From NCBI GenBank assembly GCA_037447655.1, contig JBBHKE010001973.1:709954-773953 (forward strand): a DNA stretch of 64,000 nt, in the 5' to 3' direction. Position 1 is the first letter of the stretch, and each line of letters starts with the position of its first letter. Of the stretch, positions 1 through 11,539 are shown piece by piece. The position numbers and the translations under genes were made by a program. Below the pieces are notes generated by a model, which was not told the DNA's origin, did not search any database, and worked only from the letters and a program-made list of their open reading frames with translations. This stretch comes from Zygnema cylindricum (taxonomy: Eukaryota > Streptophyta > Zygnematophyceae > Zygnematales > Zygnemataceae).

Positions 1-654
1 CGTACTCATCTGGGAGTTTCATAAGTAGTGTATTAATCTTACTCTCCTCAGATCTACATATCCCTCACTAGCTAGCTCAACATATAACGCAGCAATATCA
101 TTGCAAAACTCTATCATGCTACCGCATTTGTAAACGTAGGCCTCTATTTCCTGTTTTACTAATTGCTGCCTTTGAATACTCTCACTCTTATAAATCTGAC
201 TTAGTGCTTCCCATATCTCTGAAGACTTGGTTAGACTTAAAACGGTGATACCTATCGACTTAGACACATATCTAAGTATGAGATGTTTTGCTATAGTGTT
301 TTTGTATTCCCATATTTTTCTGTCATTTTCTTCAGTTTTTATCCTTACATGTGATACCATAGCTGAGAGCCTAGCTCCCCTCACCATAGGTGTCCCTTTT
401 TCCTTCTCCCCTATTTCCCCATCCACGGAAAGATTTTTCCCTTCACCTTCCGTTGCATCTGAACTCCGGTTGATATTCTGGGCAGCCTCAGATGAATCTC
501 CATAGTAAGCTCCTCCAAAGCCAGGTGGCGGACATCTCACTTGTCCCGCAACAATTCCCCATAAGTGCTTCTCGAAAAGCAATCCCTCCATTGTAAACGC
601 CCAATAAGTGAAGCCTGTTCCATCAAACATAGGCACCCTAGATGGTGGGCCCAT
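1..654 (-). pseudogene. gag: Copia-1 gag, N-terminal part, broken
   Basis: This is the capsid-like Gag of a Ty1/copia retrotransposon, which would package element RNA in cytoplasmic particles. Translation from the ATG inside the primer-binding site begins MGPPSRVPMFDGTGFTYWAF, the N-terminus shared by group-1 copies in this window. The fragment holds the usual W-rich copia Gag core, including EIWEALSQIYKSESIQRQQL. The frame closes at 19-21, but the adjacent frame continues with LLMKLPDEY to the edge, so there is a frameshift near position 50. The zinc knuckle and all of pol would lie left of the window. It is followed on its upstream side by the element's own 5' LTR. Confidence 0.85.
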
Positions 655-658
655 AACC
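644..658 (-). other. Copia-1 primer-binding site, half-tRNA type
   Basis: The minus strand reads GGTTATGGGCCCACC directly after the LTR. It is the exact complement of the anticodon stem-loop region (GGUGGGCCCAUAACC) of plant initiator tRNA-Met as I know it. This matches Drosophila copia-type internal priming, not the common TGGTATCAGA site. The ATG inside it opens gag. Confidence 0.8.
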
Positions 659-1966
659 TAAAACTTTGAGACCTCCATTGGTCCTCAGAGTAAGCAGATC
701 CAAAAAGAAGTTTATCTACATAATGCCGACTCCAAGTTGATATAAACCCAAATGACTGACCCCTTGACAATCAGAACCCAAATATAGATTCACCTTGTGA
801 AATAACACTTTCTGTGTGGTCAGTTCCACCACAGAATGTAAAGTTAGAATATGAGATTTGGACACATTCACCCACTTTGACTTTCTCTTAGAAATACCGC
901 CACTCTGGCATACAAAAACTCTGACCAACTAACCCCTGTGTAGCCTAGACTCCCCTGAGTCCGCAGCAAAAAGAATCACTGAAAATGGTCAAGTAAATTG
1001 ATAGTTATGGCTGGCCAAAGTTTGCCATATATACAAGGTGCTCTGTGGGAGAGTCAACTATCTACCCGAAATATTCTAAGTCCTAAACCCCTCTCTAAAC
1101 CCTCTAGTACTGAGGTACGGACCCATCACATTACTGTAGAGTACATAAAGGTACAGATGCCGGTGTACCTTTTGTACGGTCATCGTACGATATGGCTTAA
1201 AAATCAACAAATGTCCTAACCGGATTCGCTCTTATAATCTCCGGAATTCCTGCCTCCAAATCTTATCTCTCCACGTGGCGCCAGGTCATGCCGCATCATA
1301 AAAATGGTACCGTACAAGAAAGTACAAGTGCCGGAGTACTTTCTGTACGTACATTGTGCGATGTCGCCATAGTGCGACATTTGTCACTCTTGGATTTGTT
1401 TTCTGCCGTTTTGGAAATTTCGTAATCCCGTTCGATGTTGCCAAGTGTCATCCGGATTGGCGGCGTCTGCAAACTACCAAATTTTCCTTTCCGCGATGTC
1501 GGCGCTAACCACGGCCATGCGATTTACATCGTAATTAAAACTGACCGTCGAAATAAATGTCCGTACTATTTATTTCGTCCGGTACTAAAAATACAACTGT
1601 TTCTATGCCCTATATACCGTAACCCAGTTAAATGGAAAATCCTACCTATAATTATTTAAATATTTATCAAACCCTATACGTACTAGCACTAGTCCTAGGC
1701 TAAAGGGACAAAGCTAATGGCTACGAGATGTTTGATGGACTGCAGGTACCAGGATCAATTCCTGGGTCCGTCAAATACCTTTTTGGTAAACATACCTATT
1801 ATCTATTCCTGTCTCTCTGGAGAGCTTAGGCAGCCATGGCTCTTGCTCCCTCTCCAGCCTTCAGTGACTACAACAAGTGTGGGGGCTATGAGAAGGGAGT
1901 CAGAGGCAGACTGCCTCTACTCTTTTTCCATCTAGGAAATACCTAGAAAATACCCAAATATCAACA
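659..1966 (-). mobile_element. Copia-1 5' LTR (group 1)
   Basis: This long terminal repeat lies between the primer-binding site and a break in the LTR of Copia-2. On the minus strand it starts with TGTTGATATTTGG at 1966 and ends in TA (expected CA) at 659. The following five bases, CACAC (1967-1971), fit a target-site copy; its partner is outside the window. At about 1308 bp it is longer than the 1047-1048 bp of related LTRs, because the GTAC-rich part occurs twice (about 1107-1197 and 1305-1357). It also carries an ACGTGGC G-box and an antisense tRNA-like module. Confidence 0.75.
1693..1784 (+). other. tRNA-like module in Copia-1 LTR, antisense to element
   Basis: The A-box-like stretch TAGGCTAAAGGGACAAAGC resembles the D arm of tRNA-Arg. 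It is followed about 40 bases later by a T-arm-like hairpin CCAGGATCAATTCCTGG with a seven-base loop. No full cloverleaf is claimed. Confidence 0.4.
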
Positions 1967-2613
1967 CACACGTGGAATATCCGGATTCGCTCCTTTAATC
2001 CTCGGAGATGCCGCGCTCCAATGTAACATCGCCACGTGTCATCCAATGTGGCGATGCCCACAAACTGCCGAATTCTTCTTCCGTGATCTCGGCGCTAATT
2101 CCGGCCGTTCGATTAAACTCGCATTTGATCGTAGCCGTAATAAATACATGCGCGGTATTAGTTTCGCTTACGAAATCAATGCGCGGTATTGATTTCTTAT
2201 CCGTACCTCAATTCGTACTTTTACATACCAGATCTATGTATCCCGTTAACAATTACAGTTAAATGATTTATCCTACGAATTAATGTTTAACTAATTATCG
2301 TACTATATAATTCTTAATACTACCTCTAGACTTAACGGCTAAGGCTATCGGCTATCACCTATCTGTCGGCCGGCAGGTACTAGGATCAAATCCTGTGGCC
2401 GGCACATACCGTTTTAGTAAATTATCCCCTAACTAATATAAATTTCCCGTAAACCTCAGGATAGCCTAGGTAGCCATGGCTCTAGCCTCCTCTCCAATTT
2501 CTCAGTGACTGCGACAAGTTTGAGAGTTGGAGAGAGAAGTTAGAGGTAGACTGCCTCGGCTTCTTTATTTTTATTCAGACCTAGAAAATACTTTAAAACC
2601 ATTAATTTCTACA
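1967..2613 (-). repeat. Copia-2 3' LTR, truncated by Copia-1
   Basis: The sequence parallels the right-hand portion of 6956-8003 and ends with the same ATTAATTTCTACA (the minus-strand TG start). The missing part is displaced beyond the window by the Copia-1 insertion. Confidence 0.85.
2331..2405 (+). other. tRNA-like module in Copia-2 3' LTR, antisense to element
   Basis: CTTAACGGCTAAGGC (A-box-like) is followed by TAGGATCAAATCCTG (B-box/T-arm-like) flanked by GCCGGC repeats. It is the same layout as in the 5' LTR at 7722-7795. Confidence 0.45.
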
Positions 2614-2627
2614 CTCCCCTTATTTTC
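2614..2627 (-). other. Copia-2 polypurine tract
   Basis: The minus strand reads AAAATAAGGGGAG immediately before the 3' LTR TG. This is the position and composition expected for the plus-strand DNA primer. Confidence 0.7.
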
Positions 2628-4181
2628 TTGTCAATCTTTAATTTTAGACCACACTTCTCCCTGCAGAAAATTAGCGTAGGGGAAGGCACAAGTTTGGTCA
2701 TCATATTTGCTACCATCTCACTATCTGGTCGGTACTATAAACTGATTATTTTATATTCTACTTTCTCTCTAACAAAGCTGAGTCAAATGTCCATATGTTT
2801 GGCTTTAAAATGATGTTTAGGATTGGCAGAAATAGCAATTGCTGCCTGATTATCATAAAAACTTTTCTGCACACCACTCTTAAGGTGACCAAGCTCATCA
2901 ATCAAAGACTTGACCCACATCAATTATTTTACAGCCGAGCAAGAGGCCATATACTCAGCCTCCATGGTGGATTGAGCAATAACCTTTTGTTGTTTAATAC
3001 TCCAACAGCAAGCCCCATCACCCATATATAATACATATCCAGAAGTGCATCTCCTCATCGGAGCATCACCATAACTGGCATCACTCCAAGTAGTGATGTT
3101 AGTATTCTCCTCACCCAAATGCAACCATAGATCCCTAGTTCCTATCAAATATCTAAGGACTCTCTTAGCTGCCTCCCAATCCCTCTCACTGGGAGCATTT
3201 AGACTTTTACCCAGCACTCCTACAGCTGCAGCTAAATCCGGCCGGGTACAATTCATAAAATAAATTAGACTTCCCACTACTTGCCTATGAGGAATAGTCT
3301 GCATGAACTTTTGTTCTTCAGGAGATAATTCCTCATCTAAGACTATGACTCCTTCTTCCTCACTCCCCTCACTTTAACTCCATTGGAGTTGTACAACTAT
3401 TAGCTTTATCCATCTGAAATTTTTCAAGCATGTTCCCTATTGCTTCCTTTTGAGTCAATCTTATAATCTTTCTTTTTCGGTCTCTCTCTACTTGAATCCC
3501 AAAAATATATTTTGCTTCCCCCATATCCTTCATTTCAAATCTCCCCTTAAGATCGGTTTTCAGTTTATTAATTATTTCCATTGATTTACTTAAAACAAGC
3601 AAATCATCAACATAAATTGCAATAAATGTAAAACCTTCCTTATCTTCGAAAACATAGATTGAGTGATCTGAGCTGATCAACATATATCCCAAACCGGTAA
3701 GAAACTCATCAAGCTTCTTATTCCACTGTCGAGGTGCCTGTTTCAAACCATAAAGAGATTTAATTAGCCGCCATACCTTACTCTCCTCTCTTTCCTCCAC
3801 AAACCTTTCGGGATTTCTCATGAAGATCTCCTCTTCCAATTCACCATGCAAAAAGGCTTTCTTGATGTCCATCTGGTGCACTTCCATGTCTTTCGCTGCT
3901 GCCAGGTTGAGAAGTATGCGAACGGAGGGAAATCTGACGACTGGGGCAAAGGTTTCCTCGTAGTCAATTCCCTCCTTTTGTGTAAATCCCTTTGCCACTA
4001 ATCGGGCCTTGTAGCGTTTGATTGTGTTATCTGGGTTCAGTGTTAATTTGAAAACCCACTTACAACCGATTGGTTTTCGGTTAGGTGGACAATTTACTAG
4101 CTCCCAAGTATCGGCTGCCATAATTGAGGCCATCTCCTCATTGATGGCGGTCTTCCACCGGTTTCTTTCTGGACAAGTCAT
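2628..4181 (-). pseudogene. pol: Copia-2 reverse transcriptase and RNase H
   Basis: This is the C-terminal half of copia Pol, which copies element RNA and removes the template. Visible RT motifs are GCKWVFKLTLNPDNT, RYKARLVAKGFTQKEGIDYE, the catalytic IYVDDLLVLSK (YVDD box) and KEAIGNMLEKFQMDK. RNase H follows with TWSDASYGDAPMRRCTSGY and STMEAEYMASCSAVK. Frame breaks separate RT (3369-4181) from RNase H (2924-3304), and the terminal part (2628-2920) is out of frame. The order and spacing match intact Copia-6, so this is a dead copy. Confidence 0.88.
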
Positions 4182-5980
4182 CGCCTCTCCATAAGTCTGA
4201 AGATCATATTGATGAGATAGTTTAGTTACCTTTTATTAACCTGTTTTTCTTGCAGTATTTTGCTACTTCTCCTTCCCCCCTCAAAATCTGTGGCCGGAAT
4301 AGATGGTTCTCGTGGATTCTTTCGAACAAACTCGGCTTCCCCCCTATCCCTTGATTCCGAATCAATTTCCACCACGTCTTCCGTTTCGGGTAGAGTTGTC
4401 ACTAGAGTTTCCACAGCCGAGTCCTTTTTGGTCTGATTTGTACCTGCAAGAATGTCATCTTCTCTAAAACCTAGATAGTTAGGAAGCTCAAAGTCATCAG
4501 AATTTTCTGACTCAAATCTGATTTTTACTGACTTTGTATACTTAAAGGGATCCACAGACTTTTCTTCATCCATAACTACTAGATGCTTTACTAAGATTAT
4601 ATCTTCCCTTTTTAGATCGTAAACTCTATATCCTTTAACATTCTCATCATATCCTAAGAAGTATCCTGGTTTTCCTTTAGGATCTAGCTTCTAATTGGAC
4701 CGATCTGTATCTAGACTGAATACTTGACTGCCGAAAACCTTTAAGTGAGATATGTCTGGTTTCCGGCCTGTCCAACTCTCATAAGGTGTTTGATCTTTTA
4801 TAGCTAAAGTAAGAACTCTATTTTTGAGGTAATAAGCACAGTTTATTGCTTCGGCCCAAAACCTTTTTCCAATCTTCTTGTCAAACAACATACTTGTAGC
4901 ACTATCACTTAGTGTCCTATTTAATCTATCAGCTACCCCATTCTGTTCTAGGTTTTCTGGAACTGTCTTTTGGTGTTGGACTCCATCTTCCCTCAAAAAT
5001 CCTCAAACTGGTTAGAAGCATACTCTCCACCATTGTCACTCCGTATTCTCTTGATTGGAGTTTCATGGAGTTTTTCGCTCCATGCTTTGTATTGTCTAAA
5101 GCAATCCTGAGCTTCGGACTTGTTTATCAAAAAATACACTCGGGAATACCAAGGCCAATCATCTGTGATAGTCATCATAAATCTCTTCCCCCCGATGAGG
5201 GCACTTTAGCTGGTCCCCAAATATCTGTGTGTACTAGATCTAGAATATTTTCTCCCTTATAGGTGGCTGTTTTAGGAAAGGGTAATATGTGTGTTTTACC
5301 TTGAGCACATATACTACAATCACTTATACTATCATTCTCACTGAACTTAATCCCTTCCACCACTCCCATCTTTTTCATCTCTCTTAGCTTGTCTAGATTC
5401 ACATGCCCAAGCCTCTTATGCCACATCATAATATCATGAACACCAGCATAATAAAGTTTCTTCTTTCCATTACTTAAAACCAGCCTAAACATCCCATGGC
5501 TATCATTCTCAACAATGAAATAGACATCCTCCTCAAAACTAGCAATAAAAACTCCTTCCCTAGTGCTAGTAAAAAAACCCTCATCTTCTAATAAGGATGT
5601 AGAGATGAGGTTTTTGTTCAGCTCCAGAATAAACAATTTATCGGAGAATGTTACTATGGATATCTTTCCTTCTACTAACACTTTCAAATCTACCGATCCT
5701 ACAAGAGTAATGGTGACTATCCTCCCATCCCCGTACTCTATCTCTACGGTGGGAATATTTCTTATCTTAGTGAACAGGTGCCTATCTTTACACATGTGCA
5801 TGGAGGCACCTGAATCTACAATCCAGCCTGCTTCACTTTTCAATCCACCGTAAACACATTTCTGCCTTCGTGGAATTTTGACCTCGTTTTTCGCCTCCAA
5901 CTCCTCATCCAAAAGGCGCTCATCGTCCTCGTCCTCGGATTCCGCCTCAAGTACCTGTGTGACAAGGGCCTTTTTCTTTC
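4182..5980 (-). pseudogene. pol: Copia-2 protease and integrase, broken
   Basis: The protease active site WIVDSGASMHMC and the integrase zinc region (HKRLGHVNLDKL, then CSICAQGK) are visible at 5175-5912. The catalytic-core pieces LVHTDIWGP and SDNGGEY survive, but the second and third parts lie in different frames (4993-5178 and 4691-4996). The acidic linker to RT is at 4226-4573. The glutamate-bearing motif is degraded to ENLEQNGVADRLNRTL, a change from the usual GVAERLNR that replaces the catalytic glutamate with aspartate. Integration function is lost. Confidence 0.85.
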
Positions 5981-6979
5981 CTCTCGGGGTACCACCGGTC
6001 TGCCCTTTTTTTTTACCGAAGCTCGGTTAGCTTAGTGCACTCTGCCATATAGTGCCTTGGTTTCTTACAAAAATGACATAAACCTTTGGGAGCCCTTTGT
6101 TCGAACTCGTCGGCCTGTTTTTTCTGCTCCCTACCCCCATAGTTTCTGACCGGTTTTCGGGAATCTCTGTTCCTCTAATCAGTTGCTATTGCCAAGGCTT
6201 GGCCACTCTTTCCTCCCCTTCGGATCTCAATTGTATTCTCTTGAACGAGAATCATCCCTACCACTGAGTTCCATATCCACCTTGAGTCAGGCAAGTCCTG
6301 CACACGGTAAACTATGTTCACGAACTCATCAGGTAACTTCATCAGTAAACAGTTAACCTTTTCTTTTTCACTAAAATCTTTTCCCGCACTCTCTAGCTCC
6401 ATGAAGAGTGTAGCAAGCTCATTGCAAAAATCCAACATATTTCCCCCTTTGTATACATACTCCTTAACTTTCTGATCAGCCAACTGTTGTTGCTGAATCG
6501 TACCACTTCGGTACATCTCTATGAGAGCCATCCAAAGATCGGATGCCCTTTCTACCTGCAAATGAGGACATGCAAGTCCTTGAGTGAGATGGCGTAGGAT
6601 GAAGTGTTTTGCCGCCATATTGTTAAAGTCCCAGGTTTTAGTATCATTCTCCTCATTCCTCGGAATAGGTGACATAAATGTCGAACCAGTTGCTATTGGT
6701 GTGATCGTCTCCTTCTCCTTTCCTTTGTCCACCACCTCTCATTTTTTTGTTTCCTACGTTGAAGGTGGATCCTCTTTCCTGGTGAATCTGGTTCCTCGAA
6801 ACACTAAAGGAATTCGAAGACTTGATGGACGCCCCATCGTCCACTCACTATCCCCCAAAACCTTTTTTTCGCATAGAGCTCCTATCAACTTACTTTCCCA
6901 GTATATGAATGCAGTTCCATTAAAGATTGGTACCCTAGAGGGTGGGCCCATAACCTGAAACCCTGAGACCTCCATAAGT
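5981..6979 (-). pseudogene. gag: Copia-2 gag, frameshifted
   Basis: Translation begins MGPPSRVPIFNGTAFIYWES inside the primer-binding site, with an alternative ATG upstream in the LTR. A frameshift occurs within about 60 codons. The core continues at 6175-6735, where a TAG replaces a tryptophan codon seen in Copia-6. The zinc knuckle (C-X2-C-X4-H-X4-C, CHFCKKPRHYMAEC) at about 6040-6090 is in one piece. It retains the CCAAGGCAC bases that Copia-6 and Copia-12 have lost, so it shows the ancestral gag/pol frame. Confidence 0.85.
6941..6955 (-). other. Copia-2 primer-binding site, half-tRNA type
   Basis: The minus strand reads GGTTATGGGCCCACC immediately after the LTR CA end, a 15-base match to the anticodon-arm complement of initiator tRNA-Met. 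Confidence 0.82.
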
Positions 6980-8003
6980 CCTCAGAGTGGACAGCTTCCA
7001 AGAAGCCTCTAGGATAATCCTGACCCTTTTGTGTTTCAACAAAAACAACTGCCACCTTGGCAGATGAAAACTCTGACCACTTGCACCCTTGTGAAGGCAA
7101 GACTCCCCTGAGTTAATAGCAAAAAGAATCTCTGAATTTGCTCCCCTGAGCAGTAAGTTATTGAGGGTCAAAGTTGACCTTTTGTACAGAAGCTCTCTAT
7201 GAGAGAGGGTCCTATCTTCTAATTTTTCTAAGTCCTATCTCTCTCACAAACTCTATCTACTAAAGTACGGAACCAATCATATTACAGTTCTATACGCAAA
7301 AGTACAGCTGCCGGTGTACTTTATATACGGACATTGTACGACATGGCCTAAATGTCCACACGTGGAATGTCCGGATTCGCTCTTTTAATCCTCGGAGATG
7401 CCGCGCTCCAATGTAACATCTCCACGTGTCATCCGATGTGGCGATGCCCACAAACCGCCGAATTCTTCTTCCGCGATCTCGGCGCTAATTCCGGTCGTCC
7501 GATTAAACTCGCATTTGATCGTAGCCGTAATAAATACATGTCCGGTATTTGTTTCGCTTACGAAATCAATGCGCGGTATTGATTTCTTATCCGTACCGCA
7601 ATTCGTACTTTTACACTACCATATTTATGTATCCTGTTAACAGTTATAGTTAAATGATTTATCCCACGTGTAAATGTTTAAATCATTATCGTACTGTATA
7701 CTATGTAAGACTACTTCTAGACTTAACGGCTAAGGCTACCGGCTATCTACTCTCTGTCGGCCGGCAGGTACCAGGATCAAATCCTGTCGCCGGCACATAC
7801 CTTTTAGTAATTAATCCCCTAACCAATATAAATTTCCCGTAAACCTCAGGATAGCCTAGGTAGCCATGGCTCTAGCTTCCTCTCCAATTTCTCAGTGACT
7901 GCGACAAGTTTGAGAGTTGGAGAGAGAAGTTAGAGGTAGACTGCCTCGGCTTTATTATTTCTATTCAGACCTAGAAAATACTTAAAAACCATTAATTTCT
8001 ACA
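6956..8003 (-). repeat. Copia-2 5' LTR
   Basis: This 1048 bp LTR begins and ends TG...CA. It contains six or so GTAC motifs at 7265-7341, an ACGTG core, an inverted W-box pair around 7167 and a tRNA-like module. It has the same length as the Copia-6 LTRs. Confidence 0.88.
7722..7795 (+). other. tRNA-like module in Copia-2 5' LTR, antisense to element
   Basis: CTTAACGGCTAAGGCTACCGG followed by CCAGGATCAAATCCTG, in the same arrangement as the 3' LTR copy. Confidence 0.45.
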
Positions 8004-8810
8004 GTAGGCAGCTCTTTCGAAGCCCATAGGATAACCCTGACCCCTTTGAGTTTCCACAAGATTAACTGGTACCCTGAGAGCTAAACAGATTGACCAACTT
8101 CACCCATGTGAAGACAATACTCCTTTAAGTCGATAACAAAAAGAATCTCTAAATTTTCTCTTTTGAGAAGTAAGTTATGAAGGGTTAAAGTTGACCTTTT
8201 GTACAAAAGCTTTATGAGAGAGAGGTGTCTACCTAACAAGTTTTCTAAGTCCTAAATCCCTCTCTAAACCCTATACTACTAGAGTACGACACGAATAAGA
8301 TTACAGAAATGATTACTGAAATGAGATTACCTATGAGATTGCGGTATTTGTTTCGCTGTCGAAAAAAATGCGCGATATTAGTTTCGTGGAGTAGAGTACA
8401 CCGTACGTTTTACAAAAACTTTATCTATGTCAAAACTGTTTCGCGCCGTTAAATGAAGTCGTATATGTATACATTTATAAACATTTATGAAACCCTATTT
8501 ATCTCATCAGTCATCCTAGACTAATAGGATAAAGCTACCGGTTATTGTTTGACTTGACGGACGGTAGGTACTAAGATCAAATCCTGGGTCCGTCAAGTTC
8601 CTTTTGGTAAACCTACCAAAGTACTACTTGTCTTCCTTTGGACAACATGGGCAGCCATGGCTCTAGCTTCCTCTCCAACCTTCAGTGACTACGACAAGTG
8701 TGGGAGTTTGGAGAGAGGAGTTAGAGGCAGACTACCTCTGCTTCTTTTCTGCTCTTTGTCTTTATATATTTTAAATCTAAAATATACAAATAAAACCTTT
8801 AGTTTCTATA
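8004..8810 (-). repeat. LTR-3, group-1 LTR fragment split by Copia-2
   Basis: This stretch aligns along its length with group-1 LTRs (conserved blocks near 8030, 8110-8240 and 8655-8740) and ends TTTCTATA where relatives end TTTCTACA. It is the 5'-LTR side of a minus-strand element or a solo LTR; the rest lies left of Copia-2 and outside the window. Confidence 0.75.
8514..8597 (+). other. tRNA-like module in LTR-3, antisense to element
   Basis: TAGACTAATAGGATAAAGC closely follows the tRNA-Arg D-arm pattern (CCTAATGGATAAGGC). It is followed by AAGATCAAATCCTGG enclosed by the inverted repeat CTTGACGGAC / GTCCGTCAAG. Confidence 0.5.
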
Positions 8811-9412
8811 AAAAATACACAAATAATCACCGAACGCAAAGTCTGAATGTAAATTCAGACCTAACGGAGGTAAAAATTGACCCATACGCAGTGTACTATA
8901 ATGTACGATTTGTACTCTCGTTATCTATATACCGACCTTCATAATGAAATGACCTTCCTTTTTTTATTTAAAATCCTTCCTGCCCACGATTCCAACCATG
9001 GCTCTTTTTTCAACGGCTCTCTTTACCGTAAGTCTTCTGCACTCGTTATTGTCTACACATGTCGCCATTTTATTCATATTCTTCCAAAATAGACTTGCTG
9101 CTAATCATATTACTAGTTCTTAATTTGAATGAGGGAGACTAATCAGAGGATGAACGCATAATTATAAGAATTATGTTGTTTTTCATTCAAAAGAACATCA
9201 AGGCTGTTTCTTCGACCTTCACAAATTTGATTGAATGTTTTGGTAGGTCAATGAACAATCGTAGACGAAAAAAGATAAGAGGGGATTATTATATTTGCCC
9301 TTGAATTATACATTTTTGCTTAATCATCCTAGATTCGTATGATAACAAAAGGTATAAGGCATTATTCCTCCTTCCTAGATACCTTATCGATTATTTAGTT
9401 GATGAATTATGA
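8811..9412. other. Non-coding stretch left of the transposase
   Basis: AT-rich sequence between LTR-3 and the first recognisable transposase codons. I see no convincing gene, tRNA or LTR here. It is probably the 5' part of the Harbinger element or its flank; I could not identify terminal inverted repeats. Confidence 0.4.
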
Positions 9413-9962
9413 CATCGCATTGAGACAGATCCCGCCCCATGTTTTGATAACATCCCTAATAGGAAACTTAATGTGACACGACAAATTGAGATGGTTCTTT
9501 ACCGTCTTGCCACAGGAAACACAACCACTTCAGTAGGTGACTTTTTTGGCCTCAGCGGGGTCATCGTGGGAAAGAAGCATGCCATTTTCAGCCGCGCTGC
9601 GTGGGATCTACTCACACCACGATTGATCAAGTGGCCCACTGGAAGGACATTTAATCAATTAGTAGAAGCTTTTAACGACTACAAATTGAAATTTCTAAAT
9701 TGCAACCTGGCGATAGATGCTACACATGTAAACATATGTTTAGGGCATGGTATGCGGGCATCACATTGGTATGACAGAGAGAAAAATTACAGTACAATTT
9801 TGCAAGCTGTGGTAGCCGCCAACACTCGAATACTAGACGCATGTGTAGGGTGGGCTGGCAGCCCCCATGATTTGAGGGTCTTCAAAATTCCGGGATAGGA
9901 AATGCCATCTTGTTTGATGGGGGGACTGCAAGAGTTGTCCGTAAATGTTGATTGGGTAGATG
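9413..9962 (+). pseudogene. PIF/Harbinger transposase, block 1 of 3
   Basis: This is a DDE-type nuclease of the PIF/Harbinger superfamily, which cuts and moves its own DNA element. The frame is open from 9413 after a TGA at 9410. Residues NVTRQIEMVLYRLATGNTTT and FGLSGVIVGKKH match the helical region before the catalytic core. The first catalytic aspartate lies in LAIDATHVNI (codon at 9716) and the second in GSPHDLRVF. A one-base shift near 9893 breaks the frame, which resumes with GNAILFDGGTARVV. The block ends exactly at AGATG, the target duplication of LTR-4. Family assignment rests on motifs only. Confidence 0.8.
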
Positions 9963-11261
9963 TGTTGTTTTTTGAAAAGTTACTTTCGTGCGAACACGGC
10001 GTTTCGTGCGTACGCGATGTTTCATGCGTACGCATTTACGTGATATACTGTGGAGGTTCGAAAGGATTTGCGGATTGGGGAGTAAGTGTACGAGCAAAAT
10101 TAAAGTGACGTGTGAGTGGCGCGAACAAACATTTGAAAATGTACGGCGGATCGCGAAGCGATCCGATATGAAATGTTTGAAATATTTGAATTGTACGCCG
10201 ACGGTACGGAGCGTCATATTTGGATTGTTGTACTTTATTTGCGACAGGCGGCATTTGTCCCAAATGACGCGTACTTTTCATGTGACACGTCGCATTTCGT
10301 ACAAATGACCCGGTTACGGTACAGCTAGATTTGGATAACATGACGTCGCTTCATCAAGTGGATTTTGATACCACGCGGCGCGACATCAAGGGTGTCGAGC
10401 AAGAGGTACGGACGGTGGATATAGGCCGCCGTTATTTTTCAAATAGTGGGGACGCGAAATCGCGTCATTCCCCAAAATCATATTTTGGACGTCCTGGATT
10501 CTTTGACGAAAATCAAGGAGTTTCGCTGAGTGACTCAGCATGACTCAGCATACGATTCTGTGAGATTGTGTGTACTTCAAAATATTTGAAACAACATTGT
10601 TTTGTCTTATTTGTATTATTAAATTAGTGTTTATTATGCCGTTTATATTTAAGTGGTTAATTAGGGTTTCGACAGTTTAATTTGTGTGTGCAAAATATCG
10701 TACTTGTAGACAAGTGTACGCTCACGATTGCTTGACTCTCAGGTGTACGCTTACGATTAGTTTGATTTAATGACAGTTACGTAATTTATGTTGGTTATTT
10801 TGACACAAAGTGATTCGTTGACAGCTCACAAGTGTATATATAGGAATGAGCTTTGTTAGGAATTAATCATCAATGCTGGTTAGTAAAGTGGGGACCGAAG
10901 ATGTAGACTTTTAGGGTTGCAGATTAGGTTATGCACTTTGAATGATATAATGATTATTTGATTAAACTTTTGTTTATGTGTAATGCATTTGTCTGTTATT
11001 ATTTATTTATGTTATTTTATATATGTTTGATATGCATTGTTTATGCATTTGTCCTAGGGTTTGTTTATGTCGATTATTCCATCAAACCTTAGATGTTGTC
11101 ATAGGGTTTATTTATGTTGATTATTCCATGAAACCCTAAATGTTGTTGTATGTTAAATGGAGGATGCATTTCAAATGATTGTTCGTCGACCTATTTTTGC
11201 TTAGCTTTTTGCATAATAGTTGGGGTGGCTTCTGCGGTCTATTTTAGACCAAAGAACAACA
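9963..11261 (+). mobile_element. LTR-4, solo LTR (group 2)
   Basis: This 1299 bp unit starts TGTTGTTTTTTG and ends AACAACA. It is flanked by the 5 bp duplication AGATG (9958-9962 and 11262-11266), and the transposase reading resumes directly after it. Its first 150 bp resemble the start of the Copia-5 LTR (TTTCGTGCGAACACG, GGAGGTTCGAAAGGAT). No internal region or primer site is present, so it is most simply a solo LTR left by LTR-LTR recombination. Confidence 0.82.
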
Positions 11262-11539
11262 AGATGTACCACCATTTATTTTATGGGATGCAAGATATCG
11301 TTTCAGTAAATACTTTGTAACTTCGTGTCTAGGATCAAACCTACTAGAAACACAGAAACTATTCAACCATTTTGTCAATAGTACAAGAATGTGTGTAGAG
11401 AGGACAATCAGAGTGATAAAACGACGATTTGGAGTCATGGACCAGAAATTATTGTGTAGAGAGGACATTCCGAGTGATAAAATGACGATTCACAGTCATG
11501 GACAAGAAATTTTTTTTGAAAGACATGGAACGTGTAGTG
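11262..11539 (+). pseudogene. PIF/Harbinger transposase, block 2 of 3
   Basis: The transposase frame continues across the LTR-4 scar with PPFILWDARYRFSKYF. It then reaches MCVERTIRVIKRRFGVMDQ, which holds the third catalytic acid (E of VERT) and the arginine-rich helix typical of PIF nucleases. A stretch of about 60 bp is then repeated in tandem (about 11399-11456 and 11459-11515), duplicating the RED..SDKM segment. The block ends at TAGTG, the target duplication of Copia-5. Confidence 0.78.

Larger units (their letters stand above)
1967..8003 (-). mobile_element. Copia-2, group-1 Ty1/copia element, decayed
   Basis: This minus-strand element has its 5' LTR at 6956-8003, primer-binding site at 6941-6955, gag at about 5980-6979, pol at about 2628-5980, polypurine tract at 2614-2627, and a 3' LTR truncated by Copia-1. 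The missing half of the 3' LTR lies outside the window. It inserted near one end of another LTR (LTR-3). It is close to Copia-6 and Copia-12 at protein level but carries several frameshifts and stops, so it is older and inactive. Confidence 0.88.
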
